Shown one piece after another: positions 7,332 through 9,730 of a stretch of DNA of 9,730 bases. The notes below the pieces were generated by a model. The model made no database searches and was not told the origin of the DNA. It was given only the letters and a program-made list of their open reading frames with translations. Source of the DNA: Tidjanibacter sp. (GTDB lineage: Bacteria > Bacteroidota > Bacteroidia > Bacteroidales > Rikenellaceae); the NCBI GenBank assembly GCA_017628675.1, contig JAGBYS010000068.1, forward strand, positions 1-9,730, written 5' to 3'. A program made the translations under genes and the position numbers. The stretch's first letter is position 1. Each line of letters opens with the position of its first letter.

Positions 7332-8306
7332 CTATCTGCCCACGGAGTTCACGGCGCTCTTCATTGAGCTCATACCCGACGAGAAGCCGCCCAGGCCACC
7401 GCCCTGCTGCTCCTTCTCCCTCTTGAGGGCCTCCTGACGCTTCTTCTCCCTATCCTCGAGAATCTTCTGGAGCCTTACGGCCTCCGTCTTGCGCAGCTGC
7501 TCATTGACGCTCTCGAAGGTGATGGGCTTGAAGAGGTCGTTGGCGTCTATGGCTATCTCAATCTCCCAGTTGGCCTTCACCTCAATGAGCTCCTCGCCCT
7601 TGGGATCCACATAGGGCTCCGTGCGCTCGGGCTGGCGGCGCTCAATCAGGTTGCCCGTATCCCACTTGCCGTTGGCGTTGCCGTCCTCCAGCACGGCGAG
7701 TTTCACCTTGCCGGGGGTCACATAGTTGAAGGTGTAGGTGCCCGTGGTGGCATTCTTCACCTCGGCGATGGTCTTGCCCGACTCGTTCTTGAGGTAGATG
7801 ACATAGTTGGCCTCGGGGCTCTTGCCGTTGATCTTCACAATCACAACGCCGAACTTCTCGGGGTCGAAGGTCACATAGTCGTTGCGCAGCGTATCGTTCA
7901 TCTCGCCCGCCACATTGCGGAAGGCTCCCGCAGGAACCACGAGTTTATACTTCTTCTTGGGCTGCCAGTCGGCCTTCAGGTGCCAAACCTTCATATCGAG
8001 GCTGTCGCAGTAGAGCTCATAATCGATAGTGGGCAGCTCCGAGAGGTCCTCGGATATGCTCTCCACGCCACGCTTCTTGGCCTCCTTCTCCCTCTCCTCG
8101 GCAATCTTCTTCTCCTCCTCGGGGGAGAGTGCATCGCCCGCCACACGCAGGTCCAGGGCTGCTGTGTCGACGGCCACCAGAGGCATTGCAAACTTGAAGG
8201 TCACGGTCTTCTCGGGGTTCAACTCGCCCTTGCTCACCTCCACCGAGAAGGGGTTTTTCTTCATGGGGGGCACATACTCCACGCTATCCTTCAGTGCCTG
8301 CTCCAT
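7332..8306 (-). CDS. C-terminal part of the split Ig-like protein
   Basis: 324 residues from the first ATG after the amber codon. The open frame actually continues back to 8357, and the 17 codons before the ATG encode a Lys/Glu-rich linker that belongs with it. It has no signal peptide of its own, so if made alone by reinitiation it would probably stay in the cytoplasm, which is odd for this fold. Domains: a second Ig-like unit at about 17-150 ('TVTFKFAMPL', closing 'YVTFDPEKFG') interrupted by a charged insertion (61-83); then a beta-sandwich with 'YLKNESGKTI', 'NYVTPGKVKLAVLED' and a Ca-loop-like 'D208-G-N210-A-N212-G-K-W-D216'. The end (about 270-300) is a charged helix, followed by a Gly/Ser-rich tail. 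It ends in TAG, 39 bp before the beta-barrel gene. Confidence 0.8.
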   Translation of the reverse strand: MEQALKDSVEYVPPMKKNPFSVEVSKGELNPEKTVTFKFAMPLVAVDTAALDLRVAGDALSPEEEKKIAEEREKEAKKRGVESISEDLSELPTIDYELYCDSLDMKVWHLKADWQPKKKYKLVVPAGAFRNVAGEMNDTLRNDYVTFDPEKFGVVIVKINGKSPEANYVIYLKNESGKTIAEVKNATTGTYTFNYVTPGKVKLAVLEDGNANGKWDTGNLIERRQPERTEPYVDPKGEELIEVKANWEIEIAIDANDLFKPITFESVNEQLRKTEAVRLQKILEDREKKRQEALKREKEQQGGGLGGFSSGMSSMKSAVNSVGR

Positions 8307-8357
8307 CTTCTTCTCTTCCTCTTCGCGGGCCTTCTTCTCCTCCTTGCTCTCGATGTA

Positions 8358-8360
8358 CTA
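8358..8360 (-). other. In-frame amber (TAG) codon splitting one gene
   Basis: On the minus strand the codon order is GTG-TGG-TAG-TAC-ATC, with the same frame open before and after. A single substitution from AAG, CAG, GAG, TGG, TAC, TTG or TCG would create it. The next in-frame ATG is 51 bp downstream. Confidence 0.9.
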
Positions 8361-9452
8361 CCACACAAGCGCCAGCTTGGCGGTGTCGGGCACAAGGTTG
8401 TTGACCGAGTCGTGCTTCATATAGACAACTCTGCCTTTGAGGGTGTCGGCCAAGCGCTCGGCAGGCACATTGAGCCAGTAGTTCACCGTATCCCTATCCC
8501 TTGTGACATACTCGGTCACAATCTCGCTCTGCTCGATGCTGTCGATCGAAAAGTCGAGCACCTCGGGCCAGGGGGCACCGAAGAAGAGGGTCACCTTGTG
8601 GCGGCTCTCACGCTTCGACTCGGCCAGGTTCTGACGCAGGAATCTGCCGTCGGTGAACATCTGGAAGTAGAGCTGAGGCTCGGCCGTGAGGTAGTGGCGT
8701 GTGGTGTCGTACCACACCCTGAAGTCGGGCTCGCTCAGAGGGTTGTGCACCGAGTCGAGGAAGCCGACCATATCCGTTTCGGGGTCGTAGGTGAAGTTGC
8801 TATTCTTGTCCTCAATGGCGTAGATCTTGTAGTCTATGGGCTTGAGGTTCTGGGCGATGAAGATGCCGTTGCCGCCGGCACGAGCCACCACTGCGGGCTT
8901 GTGCTTGAGCAGGATGGAGTCATACTCGGGAATGGAGTCCACCTCGGCGGGGTAGAAGAAGATGAGCGAGTTGCTCACACTGTCGCCCTTGCTGGCACTC
9001 ACCGTGTAGCCGCTCATAACCATCGAGTCTATCTCGCTGCCCGTGGAGAAGACATAGCGCAGGCCGCTCAGGCGGTTGCCCTCATTGTTGTCCACAATCG
9101 AGTTGCCGAAGTTCAGAGCGTAGGTCTGATTCTCCTCCAGAGTGTCGAGGATGGTGATGCGAATACCCTTGCCACTCGTGGTCACGGTGGGGGTCTTCTT
9201 CATCATAGGCGAGGTGAAGAACTCCTTCTGCTGATCCTTGATCTGGACATACTCGTTGAAGCCGATCAGGATCTCCCTGCCGGTGAAGTTGGTTGTGCCA
9301 AACCCTGGCAAGGCACTCACAACAATGGGCGGCAGCGAGTCCTTGGGGCCACCCTGCAAGGTCGCCACATTGGCACAACGCCACAGCAGACTGCTCGCAA
9401 ACAGCGCCACCGTCGCCAACTGCAAAAATCTCTTACCTACTTTTTCGCTCAT
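8358..9452 (-). CDS. N-terminal part of the split Ig-like (Big_5) protein
   Basis: 364 residues, opening the minus-strand operon. The start at 9452 is well bounded: an in-frame TAA lies two codons upstream. The N-terminus has a signal-like hydrophobic stretch (about 9-24) then Cys26, where lipoproteins of this family usually have their lipobox, but the residue before the Cys is Arg (L-W-R-C), which is atypical. The family signature 'LQGGPKDSLPP' follows at 32-42, then an SbsA-type Ig-like domain (about 40-138) with 'ILIGFNEYVQIKD', 'YALNFGNSIVDNNEGN' and 'LRYVFSTG'. Further on is a beta-sandwich with a Ca-loop-like 'D215-K-N217-S-N219...D223'. It stops at TAG after '..DTAKLALVW', precisely where relatives continue into a basic linker. 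It probably faces the periplasm or outer surface; function unknown. Confidence 0.85.
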   Translation of the reverse strand: MSEKVGKRFLQLATVALFASSLLWRCANVATLQGGPKDSLPPIVVSALPGFGTTNFTGREILIGFNEYVQIKDQQKEFFTSPMMKKTPTVTTSGKGIRITILDTLEENQTYALNFGNSIVDNNEGNRLSGLRYVFSTGSEIDSMVMSGYTVSASKGDSVSNSLIFFYPAEVDSIPEYDSILLKHKPAVVARAGGNGIFIAQNLKPIDYKIYAIEDKNSNFTYDPETDMVGFLDSVHNPLSEPDFRVWYDTTRHYLTAEPQLYFQMFTDGRFLRQNLAESKRESRHKVTLFFGAPWPEVLDFSIDSIEQSEIVTEYVTRDRDTVNYWLNVPAERLADTLKGRVVYMKHDSVNNLVPDTAKLALVW

Positions 9453-9460
9453 TCCTTATT

Positions 9461-9482
9461 GCAGCTTTTTGTAAAAAGCTGC
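9461..9482. promoter_or_regulatory. Perfect 10-bp hairpin next to the start codon of the operon's first gene
   Basis: GCAGCTTTTT (9461-9470) is exactly complementary to AAAAAGCTGC (9473-9482), with only GT between the arms, so in practice a slightly larger loop would form. On the minus strand the hairpin ends 8 nt upstream of the ATG at 9452, overlapping the expected ribosome-loading region. It lacks a T tail on the minus strand, so it is unlikely to be a terminator there. It may affect translation or mRNA stability, or simply be the edge of the repeat element. Confidence 0.6.
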
Positions 9483-9551
9483 ACCAAAAACTTTTAGTGT
9501 AACCGTGAGGTTACCGTTCTACTTACTGCCCTGCTTCGGAGCCACCAGCAC
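9466..9551 (+). repeat. Intergenic direct repeat, copy 1 (86 bp)
   Basis: The first copy, nearest the operon. It differs from copy 2 at five positions out of 86 by eye. It contains ACTTTTAGTG, the hairpin GTAACC-GTGA-GGTTAC at 9499-9514, then CTACTTACTGCC and GCTTCGGAGCCACCAGCAC. No coding sequence was recognised in it. The orientation given is the strand on which the hairpin stays paired in all copies. Confidence 0.9.
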
Positions 9552-9555
9552 AAGT

Positions 9556-9576
9556 GGGTCGTTACGACCCCTTTTT
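9556..9576 (+). terminator. Terminator-like hairpin in the spacer between repeat copies 1 and 2
   Basis: GGGTCG (9556-9561) pairs with CGACCC (9565-9570) around a TTA loop, and a run of five T follows on the plus strand. This has the form of a short intrinsic terminator, but no plus-strand gene leads into it within the window, so it may instead be a structural part of the repeat array. Confidence 0.4.
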
Positions 9577-9657
9577 GTAAAAAGCTGCACCAGAAACTTT
9601 TAGTGTGACCGCGAGGTTACCATTCTACTTACTGCCTTGCTTCGGAGCCACCAGCAC
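9572..9657 (+). repeat. Intergenic direct repeat, copy 2 (86 bp)
   Basis: Second copy, offset 106 bp from copy 1. Its hairpin is GTGACC-GCGA-GGTTAC at 9605-9620. The A-to-G change in the stem gives a G-U pair in plus-strand RNA, and the loop stays within the GNRA pattern. Confidence 0.9.
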
Positions 9658-9678
9658 TCGCTGTGGCCGTTGCCACCC

Positions 9679-9730
9679 AAAAACTTTTAGTGTGACCGCG
9701 AGGTTACCGTTCTACTTCCTGCCTTGCTTC
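9679..9730 (+). repeat. Intergenic direct repeat, copy 3 (cut by window end)
   Basis: Starts at the AAAAAC core and runs to the last base, offset 87 bp from copy 2. It lacks the TTTTTGTAAAAAGCTGC part present at the start of copies 1 and 2. Its hairpin GTGACC-GCGA-GGTTAC lies at 9692-9707. More copies may lie beyond the window. Confidence 0.85.

Larger units (their letters stand above)
7332..9452 (-). pseudogene. SbsA-Ig-like (Big_5) surface protein gene, one reading frame interrupted by an in-frame amber codon
   Basis: The two neighbouring minus-strand reading frames (9452-8358 and 8306-7332) are in the same phase, separated by TAG at 8358-8360 and 17 open codons. Together they would encode about 705 residues. 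The order is signal peptide, Big_5 Ig-like domain, beta-sandwich, region ending 'DSVNNLVPDTAKLALV', Lys/Glu-rich linker, second Ig-like domain, beta-sandwich with a 'D-x-N-x-NG' loop, and charged tail. As I recall them, related Bacteroidota proteins run continuously through this point as a single chain, with a Lys/Arg-rich linker exactly after the 'LVLR'-type strand. No frameshift or other decay is seen on either side, so the stop is recent, a sequencing or assembly error, or tolerated through reinitiation. Both halves are also listed separately. Confidence 0.72.

Noticed and set aside
8358..8360. Genome-wide recoding of TAG as a sense codon
   Set aside because: TAG also ends the surface-protein, permease, rbfA and Ig-like genes at sensible places (2831, 4774, 6066, 7332). 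Reading through 2831 adds only 12 codons and hits TAA inside the terminator.
7980..9497. A 505-codon plus-strand open frame opposite the split Ig-like gene
   Set aside because: Same codon-aligned shadow effect; His/Leu/Val-rich product without domains, opposite clear family motifs.
9453..9560. Bacteroidota-type promoter (TAnnTTTG) for the operon
   Set aside because: Only a one-mismatch AGTTTTTG-like match on the minus strand, with no convincing -33 element; not enough to annotate.
9461..9730. CRISPR array or integron attC array
   Set aside because: Repeat units of ~86 bp with ~20-bp palindromic spacers do not fit CRISPR, and there are no cassettes or integrase for an integron.

Overview
The window looks like chromosomal DNA of a Bacteroidota bacterium, most likely order Bacteroidales. 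A relative of Alistipes (Rikenellaceae) would fit the GC-rich codons, but that genus guess is inference. The evidence is a set of lineage-typical proteins: a large secreted protein with fibronectin-type repeats, a DUF4296 lipoprotein, an SbsA-Ig (Big_5) protein of the 'GGPKD..PP' type, a short outer-membrane beta-barrel, and an rbfA gene next to an FtsX-like permease. Start codons generally lack well-spaced Shine-Dalgarno sequences and have A-rich leaders, as in this phylum.

Layout: positions 1-2833 hold one plus-strand gene for a large secreted multidomain protein, cut off at the left window edge. It meets the minus-strand genes convergently at 2834-2996, where two strong intrinsic terminators lie back to back, one per strand. 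From 9452 down to 2997 all genes are on the minus strand. In transcription order they are: an Ig-like protein gene split by an in-frame amber codon (9452-7332), a beta-barrel protein (7292-6456), rbfA (6419-6066), a LolC/E-type FtsX permease (6030-4774), a DUF4296 lipoprotein overlapping it by 17 bp (4790-3651), and folE (3593-2997). Gaps are -17 to +57 bp with no internal terminator seen, so one operon is likely. It mixes envelope functions with two housekeeping functions: 30S ribosome maturation (RbfA) and the first step of folate synthesis (GTP cyclohydrolase I).

The right edge (9453-9730) is non-coding and holds at least three copies of an ~86-bp direct repeat, the last cut by the window end. 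Each copy carries a small hairpin with a GNRA-type loop, and the differences between copies preserve the fold when read as plus-strand RNA. The spacers hold further hairpins, and the first copy ends in a perfect 10-bp hairpin just upstream of the operon's first start codon. This repeat family and the amber-split gene beside it are the two observations most worth a second look. No tRNA, rRNA, CRISPR array, transposase or phage gene was seen, and no complete new multi-gene system could be supported.
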